DNA of 15,208 nucleotides, taken from assembly GCA_007124395.1 (NCBI GenBank), contig SLFF01000335.1, forward strand, positions 1-15,208, given 5' to 3'. Positions 1 to 5,905 of the stretch are shown piece by piece. Made by a program: the position numbers and the translations under genes. Numbering within the stretch: the first letter of the stretch is position 1; every line of letters begins with the position of its first letter. The notes below the pieces were generated by a model. That model had not been told where the DNA came from, ran no database searches, and saw only the letters and a program-made list of their open reading frames with translations. Source of the stretch: Thermomicrobiaceae bacterium (GTDB lineage: Bacteria > Chloroflexota > Chloroflexia > Thermomicrobiales > Thermomicrobiaceae).

Positions 1-906
1 ATGCTGGCAATAGTCGGGGCTTCCGGTGCCGGACTGGTGCTTACGGTCGACCTGATCCTGGTTGCCGACCACCTCTACAACAGCGACTGGGAACGCATGA
101 ATACGATATTCAAGCTCTACTTCCAGGCCTGGACGCTACTCGGCATCGCCAGCGCCGCGGCGCTGCTCTGGCTAATCCATCGAACAATTTACCGGTTCGG
201 CCCACTGCCGCTGAATCGACTTGTCGGTGGCGATGAACCAGACCGTCGATTGATCTATGTCGGAACTGCGGTACCAGTTGCGGTGTTATCTGTCGCATTG
301 CTGGCATACCCGGTGTTCGGGACCATCGATCGGTTCAGCCAGCGAATGGAATCCAGCCCGTCGTTCCCCTCGCTCCAGGGAAACGAATGGATGACCGGAG
401 GAGTGCTTCACAACCAGGAAGGTGAAGCAATCGACTTCACCGGAGATCGCCTGGCCATCGACTGGTTGCGGGAATCAGCCGAAGGAACACCGGTGATTCT
501 CGAAGCGTCGATCGGAACCTATCGTGGTGGCGGATCCCGTATCAGTTCAGCGACGGGTTTCCCGGCGGTGCTCGGGTGGGACTTTCACCAGAGCCAGCAG
601 CGTCCGGGAGAAGAGGTCTCCCCACGTCTTGTGGAGGTTCGGGAGATCTACTCAACGACCGATCTCGAGCGCAAACGCTACCTGATCCGGCGTCATGCGA
701 TCGAATACATCATCGTCGGAGATGTTGAGCGACTGACCATCTTGAGTGACTCGATGGTCGACGACGCTCCCGACTACTATGCCCCTGCGGAAGGGATCGA
801 TGCGTTCGAACAACTCGTCGGCAGCGAGCTGGAGGTCGTGTTCGATGAAGAGGGCACCCGCATCTATCGGGTCCTTCCATTCGATCAAACAGGTCAACAG
901 CAATGA
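1..906 (+). CDS. DUF2298 / Chlor_Arch_YYY membrane protein, C-terminal part
   Basis: Only the last 301 residues are in the window; the frame is open to the first base and the ATG at position 1 is probably internal. The visible part aligns with residues about 500-769 of the next gene. It begins with hydrophobic helices (about 1-25 and 40-60), with the conserved RMNTIFKLYFQAW block at 32-44, then a helix at about 87-105. A soluble tail of about 190 residues follows, carrying LGWDFHQSQQRPG at 191-203; the paralog has IGWEGHQAQWRRG in the same place. The family is a very hydrophobic membrane protein of unknown function. The tail probably lies on one face of the membrane, but which face cannot be read here. 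The stop overlaps the next start as ATGA, so the two paralogs are probably translated together. Family membership is confident; function is unknown. Confidence 0.85.
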   Translation: MLAIVGASGAGLVLTVDLILVADHLYNSDWERMNTIFKLYFQAWTLLGIASAAALLWLIHRTIYRFGPLPLNRLVGGDEPDRRLIYVGTAVPVAVLSVALLAYPVFGTIDRFSQRMESSPSFPSLQGNEWMTGGVLHNQEGEAIDFTGDRLAIDWLRESAEGTPVILEASIGTYRGGGSRISSATGFPAVLGWDFHQSQQRPGEEVSPRLVEVREIYSTTDLERKRYLIRRHAIEYIIVGDVERLTILSDSMVDDAPDYYAPAEGIDAFEQLVGSELEVVFDEEGTRIYRVLPFDQTGQQQ

Positions 907-3212
907 CGATCCTCGAATCCGCACAGGTCGCCCTTCTCTGGTATTTGACGATCACCCTGATCGCGGCCCTGGCCTATCCGCTTCTGTTTCAGGTCACGCG
1001 ATTTCTGCCGGATCGTGGGCTGACACTGGCACGCCCTGCCGGGCTGCTCATCCTGTTTCTTCCATTCTGGACCGTTGGCCACATCACTGGTGTATCGCTC
1101 GGCCCCTGGACCATCGGACTGGTCGCGCTGTCGCTGGGCGTTGCGATCTGGCTCTACGCGATACATCAAGGTGCCGTGATTCCGTTTATCAGGGATCAAT
1201 GGCGGCGATTGGCGTTGATCGAAGGGGCAACGCTCATCATCATGACTGCTATTCTCATCGTTCTTGGGTTCAACCCGGATATCTCCGGAACCGAGAAACC
1301 GATGGAGTTGGCCTTTCTCAATTCGGTGATGGCTCAGCAATCGATTCCGACCCCCGACCCATGGTTTGCCGGCGAAATGATCAACTACTACTACCTTGGC
1401 TATGTGATTCTTGGCGGAACCGGAATTCTCACTGGCATCCCCGGTGAAGTCGTCTTCAACCTGTCTCTGGCGACGATCGCAGCGATGTCGGTAATCGCGG
1501 CAGGCGGCCTCACCGCAAACCTCGTGGAGCGCGCGGGTGGCTCCAACCGGGCGATTATCGGTTCAGCCCTACTGACCGGCTATCTGCTTGGTTTCGCCGG
1601 AAACCTCCACGCGATCTCGCAGGTCGTTTCACGAGGACGAGACGCAATCCAGGATTCTTGGTGGGGGGGGTTCGGCTGGCAGTCGTCGCGCGTCATCGAA
1701 GATACCGGATTCGAGGGAGGCGGAACCCGAACCGTCATCACCGAGTTTCCGGCATTCTCCTGGATTCTGGGCGACCTTCATCCCCACGTCATCGCCTATC
1801 CATGGATGCTGCTAGCGGTCGGACTGGTTGCCAACCTGTTTCTGGCATTGCGTGCAAATCCGGAACCCCGAGTCGTGCTTCTACCGGCTGCAGGAGCTGG
1901 TGTGGCCATCGGTGCACTCTATGCGCTCAACACTTGGGACATCGCGATTCTTCTGTTGCTGGTGGCAGTCATCGCCCTGTTGGCATTCTTGACCCTGCCA
2001 ATGAGGCAATGGTTGCTGCTGTTTGTGACCATCGGCGGCGGCCTGCTAATCGCTGCGCTGCCCTTCGCTGTACGCTACGATGCGCCGACTCCGACCGGGG
2101 CTGACAAAAGCTTAATTGAATTCCTTGTTTTTTGGAACTTGCTTGGATATGTCGCCTGGGACCGGACCAGCTTCGCCGATCTCCTAACGCACTGGGGCGC
2201 GTTCGTCTTTTTGCTGGCTCTTCTCTCCTTATTCAGTCTCTATACATTTCGAGCCGAACTGCGAAACCGCCCACTCCTGACCACGTGTATCGTTGCGGCG
2301 ATTCTCACAGTCGCCCTGATCACGTCCACGCCAGCGCTGTTGGTCTTCGCAATTGCCAGTTCGGGCATCGCGCTGCTCGCAGTGCGACGTGAGACAGATC
2401 AATCAGATCGATTTGCCGCGATCCTGATTCTGGTCGCACTGCTCACTCTGACAGCGATCGAGTTCGTGTTTCTGCAGGATCCATTTGGTGATCGTATGAA
2501 TACTGTCTTCAAATTCGGCTTCCAGGCATGGGCACTCCTGGCGATTGGTATCGGAGCGCTGGCCCCCGGGATCCTGAAGATCGCCAGGAGAAGCATTCCA
2601 GCTTCCACCGTTCAGATTCATACGGTTGCCGCAATCGCACTGGCTGTCCTTATCGTTTCAACTGCGGCCTATTCGCCAGTTTCGGCCTATCGATGGACTA
2701 ACGGGTTCCATGACTGGCGTGGGCTCGACGGGATCGAATACATCGAGCAATGGAATCCCGACGAACAGGCAGCACTATCGTGGCTCAGGCAACATCGAGA
2801 TGAAGTCTCGGTAGTCGTCGAGGCTCCGGGCTGTGCCTATGGGTCAGATAATGGGATCCCGCACAATCGTGTTTCGATCATCACGGGGATCCCCACGATC
2901 ATTGGCTGGGAGGGCCATCAGGCCCAGTGGAGACGTGGGCAACCTGACCGACTCGGCGAGTTCGCGGAACGCCGGGAGATGATGAACCTGGCCTACGAGG
3001 ATCCGGCTGCAGCAGAAACGTTTCTCCGGGAGATGGACGTGACCCACGTGTTCTTCGGGACCCATGAACAGCTGGGGTATGCTACGTGTGAAGCGGGTCC
3101 GCCATATCCGTCGGACACACCGCAGCGTCTCGAAGAAGCTGGATGGATGCTGGTTCATCAATCAGGGGACATTCTGATCTATGAGATTCCGCATCTGAAC
3201 GCCGAAAATTGA
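903..3212 (+). CDS. DUF2298 / Chlor_Arch_YYY membrane protein, full length
   Basis: 769 residues, within the 700-900 residue size of single-domain members of this family. Many hydrophobic helices run from residue 5 to about 590. Landmarks are KPMELAFLN at 132-140, the family-naming NYYYLGY at 161-167, DLHPHV at 291-296, and RMNTVFKFGFQAW at 531-543. A soluble C-terminal region of about 180 residues contains GWEGHQAQWRRG at 668-679. Function is unknown. The polytopic N-terminus with a soluble C-terminus resembles lipid-linked-sugar glycosyltransferases (GT-C type), but that is only an analogy. The ATG at 903 shares four bases (ATGA) with the stop of its paralog, and no strong Shine-Dalgarno precedes it, which fits translational coupling. 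An uninterrupted run of eight G at 1663-1670 falls in codons for Trp-Gly-Gly. A promoter for infC overlaps the last codons. Confidence 0.88.
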   Translation: MTILESAQVALLWYLTITLIAALAYPLLFQVTRFLPDRGLTLARPAGLLILFLPFWTVGHITGVSLGPWTIGLVALSLGVAIWLYAIHQGAVIPFIRDQWRRLALIEGATLIIMTAILIVLGFNPDISGTEKPMELAFLNSVMAQQSIPTPDPWFAGEMINYYYLGYVILGGTGILTGIPGEVVFNLSLATIAAMSVIAAGGLTANLVERAGGSNRAIIGSALLTGYLLGFAGNLHAISQVVSRGRDAIQDSWWGGFGWQSSRVIEDTGFEGGGTRTVITEFPAFSWILGDLHPHVIAYPWMLLAVGLVANLFLALRANPEPRVVLLPAAGAGVAIGALYALNTWDIAILLLLVAVIALLAFLTLPMRQWLLLFVTIGGGLLIAALPFAVRYDAPTPTGADKSLIEFLVFWNLLGYVAWDRTSFADLLTHWGAFVFLLALLSLFSLYTFRAELRNRPLLTTCIVAAILTVALITSTPALLVFAIASSGIALLAVRRETDQSDRFAAILILVALLTLTAIEFVFLQDPFGDRMNTVFKFGFQAWALLAIGIGALAPGILKIARRSIPASTVQIHTVAAIALAVLIVSTAAYSPVSAYRWTNGFHDWRGLDGIEYIEQWNPDEQAALSWLRQHRDEVSVVVEAPGCAYGSDNGIPHNRVSIITGIPTIIGWEGHQAQWRRGQPDRLGEFAERREMMNLAYEDPAAAETFLREMDVTHVFFGTHEQLGYATCEAGPPYPSDTPQRLEEAGWMLVHQSGDILIYEIPHLNAEN

Positions 3213-3238
3213 CCGTTTCCCCGCTATTGTGCTAGACT
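3209..3238 (+). promoter_or_regulatory. Probable sigma-70 type extended -10 promoter for infC operon
   Basis: TTGACC at 3209-3214 matches the -35 consensus at five of six bases. An 18-nt spacer leads to TAGACT at 3233-3238, preceded by TGC (3230-3232), which gives the extended -10 TGn element. It overlaps the TGA stop of the upstream DUF2298 gene (3210-3212), and transcription would start near 3245. No terminator lies between the DUF2298 gene and infC, so read-through is also possible. Confidence 0.6.
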
Positions 3239-3244
3239 ATGAGA

Positions 3245-3315
3245 CGGTTTGAGGACTGAAGCCGCGTCCCGGTGTGTCCGGAGCGGTGTCGTATTGTTTT
3301 CACAGGGAGGCTTCG
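3245..3315 (+). promoter_or_regulatory. infC 5' leader with two competing pairings and Shine-Dalgarno
   Basis: The roughly 70-nt leader can fold as a hairpin with CCGC (3262-3265) pairing to GCGG (3283-3286) and CCGG (3269-3272) pairing to CCGG (3278-3281) around a TGTGT loop. Alternatively GAAGCC at 3258-3263 can pair with GGCTTC at 3309-3314, which overlaps the Shine-Dalgarno AGGGAGG (3304-3310) and the bases just before the start codon. The two pairings share 3262-3263 and exclude each other. Whether either forms in the cell is not shown by sequence alone. Confidence 0.35.
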
Positions 3316-3900
3316 ATTAGCACTTCGAGACCCGCTCGGGTAAATGAGCGCATTCGAGTTCCAGAAATCCGTCTGATTGACGAAGAGGGCGAACACGTAG
3401 GCGTCATTCGCACACGTGAAGCGATGGATATGGCTCGCGAACGAGGTTATGACCTCGTTGAAGTGCAGCCAAACGCAGCCCCACCGGTCTGCCGGCTAAT
3501 GGACTACGGCAAGTACCGGTATGAAGAGAGTCGACGTGAGCGAGATTCACGTCGTCGGCAGCGCACTGCTGCGCTGAAGGAAGTCCGATTGCGACCAAAG
3601 ATCGACGACCATGATCTCGACACTAAAGCGCGTCAGGCGCGGAAGTTCTTGAAATCAGGGTCGAAGGTCAAGCTTTCGGTTGTCTTTCGCGGTCGGGAAA
3701 TCGCCCACCAGGATATTGGGCGATCACTTCTTGTCCGGGTTGGAGAACAGTTGAGCGACCTGAGCACGATCGACCAGCAACCTCATATGGAGGGTCGTTC
3801 GATGGTGATGCTGATAAGTCCGGTTTCCGAAGCGCAGATGTCGGATGGTGCGGACGATGCAGACGAAGCCTCTGATCAGCTCGCTGACAACGAGAATTAG
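3316..3900 (+). CDS. infC: Translation initiation factor IF-3 (AUU start)
   Basis: IF-3 binds the 30S subunit, checks initiator tRNA and start-codon pairing, and keeps subunits apart. From ATT at 3316 the protein has 194 residues. The N-domain begins RVNERIRVPEIRLIDEEG and holds the hallmark APPVCRLMDYGKY. A basic linker with RRERDSRRRQR leads to the C-domain with KEVRLRPKIDDHDLDTK, then KVKLSVVFRGREIAH. An acidic tail rich in Asp and Glu closes the protein. The ATT is chosen because AGGGAGG lies 5 nt upstream and homology begins just after it. An in-frame GTG at 3274 would add 14 unrelated residues and has no Shine-Dalgarno. AUU starts on infC are classic in Escherichia coli, where IF-3 rejects the codon and so represses itself. 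It is first in infC-rpmI-rplT. Confidence 0.93.
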   Translation: MSTSRPARVNERIRVPEIRLIDEEGEHVGVIRTREAMDMARERGYDLVEVQPNAAPPVCRLMDYGKYRYEESRRERDSRRRQRTAALKEVRLRPKIDDHDLDTKARQARKFLKSGSKVKLSVVFRGREIAHQDIGRSLLVRVGEQLSDLSTIDQQPHMEGRSMVMLISPVSEAQMSDGADDADEASDQLADNEN

Positions 3901-3913
3901 TACTGACAGGTCT

Positions 3914-3960
3914 GCCGGTTTTCGGAGGCCTTCCCTGACCAGGGAGAGGCCTCTACCGGC
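3914..3960 (+). promoter_or_regulatory. Three-tier hairpin between infC and rpmI, candidate L20 operator or attenuator
   Basis: Three nested perfect arms are seen. GCCGGT (3914-3919) pairs with ACCGGC (3955-3960), GAGGCC (3925-3930) with GGCCTC (3948-3953), and CCCT (3933-3936) with AGGG (3941-3944) around a GACC loop. Small internal loops separate the tiers, with five nt on the 5' side and one on the 3' side of the outer one. No T-run follows, so it is not a standard intrinsic terminator. In gamma-proteobacteria an L20-binding operator occupies this interval, and in Firmicutes a leader upstream of infC does the job. Binding by L20 here is inference. Confidence 0.55.
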
Positions 3961-3970
3961 GTGAGCGTGT

Positions 3971-3985
3971 GCGTCGAGATGACGC
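3971..3985 (+). promoter_or_regulatory. Small hairpin just upstream of the rpmI Shine-Dalgarno
   Basis: GCGTC (3971-3975) pairs perfectly with GACGC (3981-3985) around GAGAT. It ends one base before the GGAGGTG Shine-Dalgarno (3987-3993) of rpmI. It may help present or mask that site together with the larger hairpin upstream. Five pairs alone is weak evidence. Confidence 0.3.
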
Positions 3986-4001
3986 TGGAGGTGAGAATCA
4001 A

Positions 4002-4202
4002 ATGCCGAAGATGAAGACCCATAAGGGGACGAAACGGCGCTTCAAGATCACCGGCTCAGGCAAATTTATGCGAGCCAAAGGTATGAAGAGCCACAATCGC
4101 CGGAAGAAGTCTCCGCGGACACTGCGTATGTTCGATCGGATGCTCGAAGTGGACAAGTCCGACGTCAAGCGAATCAAGGCCAAGCTGCCATACGGCGCCT
4201 AG
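4002..4202 (+). CDS. rpmI: Large ribosomal subunit protein bL35
   Basis: 66 residues, the normal size for L35, very basic and starting MPKMKTHKGTKRRFKITGSG. The middle reads MKSHNRRKKSPRTLR, the typical rRNA-binding stretch. L35 sits inside the 50S subunit near L15 and 23S rRNA. The ATG at 4002 has the strong Shine-Dalgarno GGAGGTG eight nt upstream. The in-frame GTG at 3969 would add 11 residues not found in the family and lies before the ribosome site, so it is rejected. The gene follows infC after a structured 101-nt gap and precedes rplT by 36 nt. In bacteria where it has been studied, L20 represses rpmI translation and, through coupling, its own. Confidence 0.95.
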   Translation: MPKMKTHKGTKRRFKITGSGKFMRAKGMKSHNRRKKSPRTLRMFDRMLEVDKSDVKRIKAKLPYGA

Positions 4203-4238
4203 GTTCGTTGGAGACCAGAACAAGAGGAGTCAGGATCG

Positions 4239-4592
4239 ATGGTACGCGTAAAACGTGGTGTAACCACCAAGCGCCGTCATAACAAGACGTTGGCCCTCAC
4301 GAAGGGCTATCGTGGAACGCGCAGCACGCTGTATAAGCGTGCTAATGAAGCGGCAATGCGGGCTGGTCAATACCAGTATCGTGACCGCCGCAATCGAAAG
4401 CGCGAAATGCGAAAGCTCTGGATTCAGCGCATCAACGCAGCTTCGCGGCAAAACGGAATGCCCTACAGCCATTTGATGAATGGCCTGAAGAGCGCCGGTG
4501 TAGAAGTTGACCGTAAGATGCTGGCAGACCTTGCCGTCCGGGACCCGGAAGCATTTACGGAATTCGTCACCGTCGCACGCGAAGCGCTCTAG
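4239..4592 (+). CDS. rplT: Large ribosomal subunit protein bL20
   Basis: 117 residues, the standard length. The basic N-terminal extension MVRVKRGVTTKRRHNK threads into 23S rRNA in known structures. It is followed by LTKGYRGTRSTLYKRANEA, then YRDRRNRKREMRKLWIQRINAA and the globular C-terminal half with YSHLMNGLKSAGVEVDRKML. L20 acts early in 50S assembly, and in several bacteria it is also the repressor that binds its own operon mRNA. AGAGGAG at 4223-4229 is a good Shine-Dalgarno, nine nt before the ATG. It closes the conserved infC-rpmI-rplT cluster. The methyltransferase follows after only 14 nt, so all four are probably on one transcript. Confidence 0.96.
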   Translation: MVRVKRGVTTKRRHNKTLALTKGYRGTRSTLYKRANEAAMRAGQYQYRDRRNRKREMRKLWIQRINAASRQNGMPYSHLMNGLKSAGVEVDRKMLADLAVRDPEAFTEFVTVAREAL

Positions 4593-4606
4593 ATCCATTC
4601 GCGATC

Positions 4607-5413
4607 GTGAGTATCGACACTCCAGCTGACATCACCTCACCACGAAATCGATGGATCAAGCTCGCCCGCTCCCTTCACCGCCGAAAGGCGCGAAATCAGG
4701 AGCGGGCAATGCTTGTCGAAGGTATCCGGCCGTTGCGAGAGCTGCTGGTATCGGAATCGCCTGTTCTGGCTATCCTGGTGTCGCCCGAGGCGGCAGAAAT
4801 CCCAGAGGTCGAACAGCTTCTCGAAACAGCTCGCCATCGGGCAGAACTCGTCGCCACCGTGCTTCCTGACATCCTGCAATCCGCGGCCGATACCGACTCC
4901 CCACAAGGGATACTGGCTATCGCCGGAATGCCAGACTGGAGCGATTTCGAGCCAGTGGAGCGCGACCCGCTGATCCTCATTGCGGATCGGGTACGCGATC
5001 CGGGAAATCTCGGAACCCTGATCCGATCGGCGCATGGTGCAGGTTGCAACGCGATTCTGGTGAGCCGGGAGAGTGCTGATCCTTTTTCGCCCAAGGTCAT
5101 ACGATCAAGTGCTGGCAGTGTCTTTCATCTGCCGGTAGTTCGGTTCAATTGGTCGAATCCCCCATCATGGCTGGACGGCGTCGATGTGTACATCACGGAG
5201 GCCGAAACAGAGGTGACATATGATGAGATCGACTGGACTCGACCGGCCGCGATTGTCATCGGAAACGAAACCGAAGGCGTCTCGAAAGCCGCTTTTGCCC
5301 ATGCAGACGGAACAGTTGGTATACCGCTTGCGAGTAGTCTAGAGTCACTGAACGCAGGAATCGCTGGTTCAGTCATTCTTTTCGAAGCGTGGCGCCAACG
5401 TCGGCGTCAATAG
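4607..5413 (+). CDS. TrmH/SpoU-family RNA 2'-O-ribose methyltransferase
   Basis: A SAM-dependent RNA methyltransferase of the knotted SPOUT class, probably acting on 23S rRNA. 268 residues. The N-terminal substrate-binding part (about 8-110) opens with SPRNRWIKLARSLHRRKARN and MLVEGIRPLRELL, typical of the family. The catalytic domain has all three motifs: DPGNLGTLIRSA at 131-142 (Asn134, Arg140), IVIGNETEGV at 216-225, and IPLASSLESLNAGIAGS at 239-255 (Ser247, Asn249). The start is GTG at 4607 without a clear Shine-Dalgarno, 14 nt after rplT, so it may depend on coupling. A TrmH-type gene beside rplT is also known in Firmicutes, where a ysgA-like gene is nearby. The exact target nucleotide cannot be read from sequence; RlmB-like or TsnR-like specificities are both possible. 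The TAG stop at 5411-5413 overlaps the Shine-Dalgarno of the next small ORF. Confidence 0.9.
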   Translation: MSIDTPADITSPRNRWIKLARSLHRRKARNQERAMLVEGIRPLRELLVSESPVLAILVSPEAAEIPEVEQLLETARHRAELVATVLPDILQSAADTDSPQGILAIAGMPDWSDFEPVERDPLILIADRVRDPGNLGTLIRSAHGAGCNAILVSRESADPFSPKVIRSSAGSVFHLPVVRFNWSNPPSWLDGVDVYITEAETEVTYDEIDWTRPAAIVIGNETEGVSKAAFAHADGTVGIPLASSLESLNAGIAGSVILFEAWRQRRRQ

Positions 5414-5425
5414 GAGGTCAGGCAC

Positions 5426-5479
5426 ATGTGCAGAGCGGACGCTCATGACACGCTGTGTCTGTTGTTTACTGGTAGCTAG
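5426..5479 (+). CDS. 17-codon leader-like ORF upstream of hup
   Basis: An ORF too short for normal gene calling, reading MCRADAHDTLCLLFTGS then TAG. It has a consensus Shine-Dalgarno AGGAGGT at 5412-5418 placed 7 nt before the ATG, better than that of the genes on either side. The Shine-Dalgarno begins inside the stop codon of the methyltransferase. Codons 8-12 form the GACAC/GTGTC hairpin at 5447-5459, followed by a T-rich stretch, and the stop codon lies inside the first arm of a second stem-loop (5471-5512). This arrangement resembles a translated leader peptide that controls RNA folding ahead of the HU gene. Cys2, His7 and Cys11 are noticeable. No homolog is recognised. It could also be a chance ORF behind a relic ribosome site. 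Confidence 0.45.
   Translation: MCRADAHDTLCLLFTGS
5447..5467 (+). terminator. Weak terminator-like hairpin inside the leader ORF
   Basis: GACAC (5447-5451) pairs with GTGTC (5455-5459) around GCT, followed by TGTTGTTT. The stem has only five pairs and the T-run is broken by G, so termination would be partial at best. It is the only terminator-like structure after the methyltransferase gene. A ribosome translating the 17-codon ORF would melt it. Confidence 0.3.
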
Positions 5480-5512
5480 AGCTCGTTGGGAATAACGAGA
5501 TACAGGCTAACC
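5471..5512 (+). promoter_or_regulatory. Two-part stem-loop in the hup 5' region
   Basis: CTCGTT (5482-5487) pairs perfectly with AACGAG (5494-5499) around GGGAAT. An outer stem pairs GGTAGC (5471-5476) with GCT-A-ACC (5506-5512), leaving one bulged A at 5509. The structure ends 6 nt before the hup Shine-Dalgarno and includes the stop codon of the leader ORF. It may modulate hup translation or stabilise the mRNA; no known riboswitch class was recognised. Confidence 0.4.
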
Positions 5513-5530
5513 ACCATGGAAGGATTGAAC

Positions 5531-5812
5531 ATGAGAAAGAGTGACCTCGTAAAAGCAGTGGCGAAGGCCGTTGATCAGCCGGAGAGCCAGGTCTCGAACG
5601 TGATTAACGCCACGTTCGATGAGATCGAAAGCTCACTGGCCGGCGGAAATGAAGTCACTATCACGGGCTTTGGAACATTCAGGATCAGCGAGCGGGCAGC
5701 TCGTGAAGGTCGAAATCCACAGTCGGGTGAGAAGATGACGATCCCAGCTCGCAAGAGCCCGAGCTTCAAGCCAGGCAGCCAGCTCAAGCGTGCAGTTGCC
5801 GGCGAGGACTAG
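5531..5812 (+). CDS. hup: HU-family histone-like DNA-binding protein
   Basis: 93 residues, the usual HU length. HU dimers bend and compact DNA without strong sequence preference. The sequence begins MRKSDLVKAVAKAV and has the helix pair typical of the dimer core. It continues with GNEVTITGFGTFRI, the DNA-contacting beta arm around ERAAREGRNPQSGEKMTIPARKSP (two overlapping signature stretches, including GRNPQSGE), and ends FKPGSQLKRAV. The ATG at 5531 is preferred because GGAAGGA lies 6 nt upstream and the family starts there. An in-frame ATG at 5516 and a TTG at 5486 would add residues outside the family. It is followed by a strong terminator at 5844-5880. HU rather than IHF is favoured by the short form and genome context, but a DNA-binding specialist within the family cannot be excluded. 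Confidence 0.93.
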   Translation: MRKSDLVKAVAKAVDQPESQVSNVINATFDEIESSLAGGNEVTITGFGTFRISERAAREGRNPQSGEKMTIPARKSPSFKPGSQLKRAVAGED

Positions 5813-5843
5813 TCAGTTTCGCCTCGTCAATCAGTATTGAGCA

Positions 5844-5880
5844 AGAAACTCCTGCCGACTATGTGTCGGCAGGAGTTTCT
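5844..5880. terminator. Bidirectional intrinsic terminator between hup and plsX
   Basis: A perfect 16-bp stem, AGAAACTCCTGCCGAC (5844-5859) against GTCGGCAGGAGTTTCT (5865-5880), closes a TATGT loop. On the + strand the stem ends in TTTCT and runs into GTTCTC; on the - strand it ends the same way and runs into TGCTC. It lies in the 93-nt gap between the converging hup and plsX genes, so it can end both transcripts. Confidence 0.9.
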
Positions 5881-5905
5881 GTTCTCATCAAGTGGACCCT
5901 CAACG

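Noticed and set aside
746..1447. Plus-strand frame of 233 codons spanning the two YYY genes
   Set aside because: Rich in Arg, Ser and His with no motif, and it overlaps two well-supported genes in another frame.
3274..3315. GTG start that would extend IF-3 by 14 residues
   Set aside because: No Shine-Dalgarno, residues unlike the family, and AGGGAGG is placed for the ATT at 3316.
3969..4001. GTG start that would extend L35 by 11 residues
   Set aside because: The segment contains a hairpin and the Shine-Dalgarno for the ATG at 4002; L35 homology begins at that ATG.
5316..5345. TTGGTA and TAGAGT spaced by 18 nt as a hup promoter
   Set aside because: Only four of six matches in each box and inside the methyltransferase gene; too weak to call.
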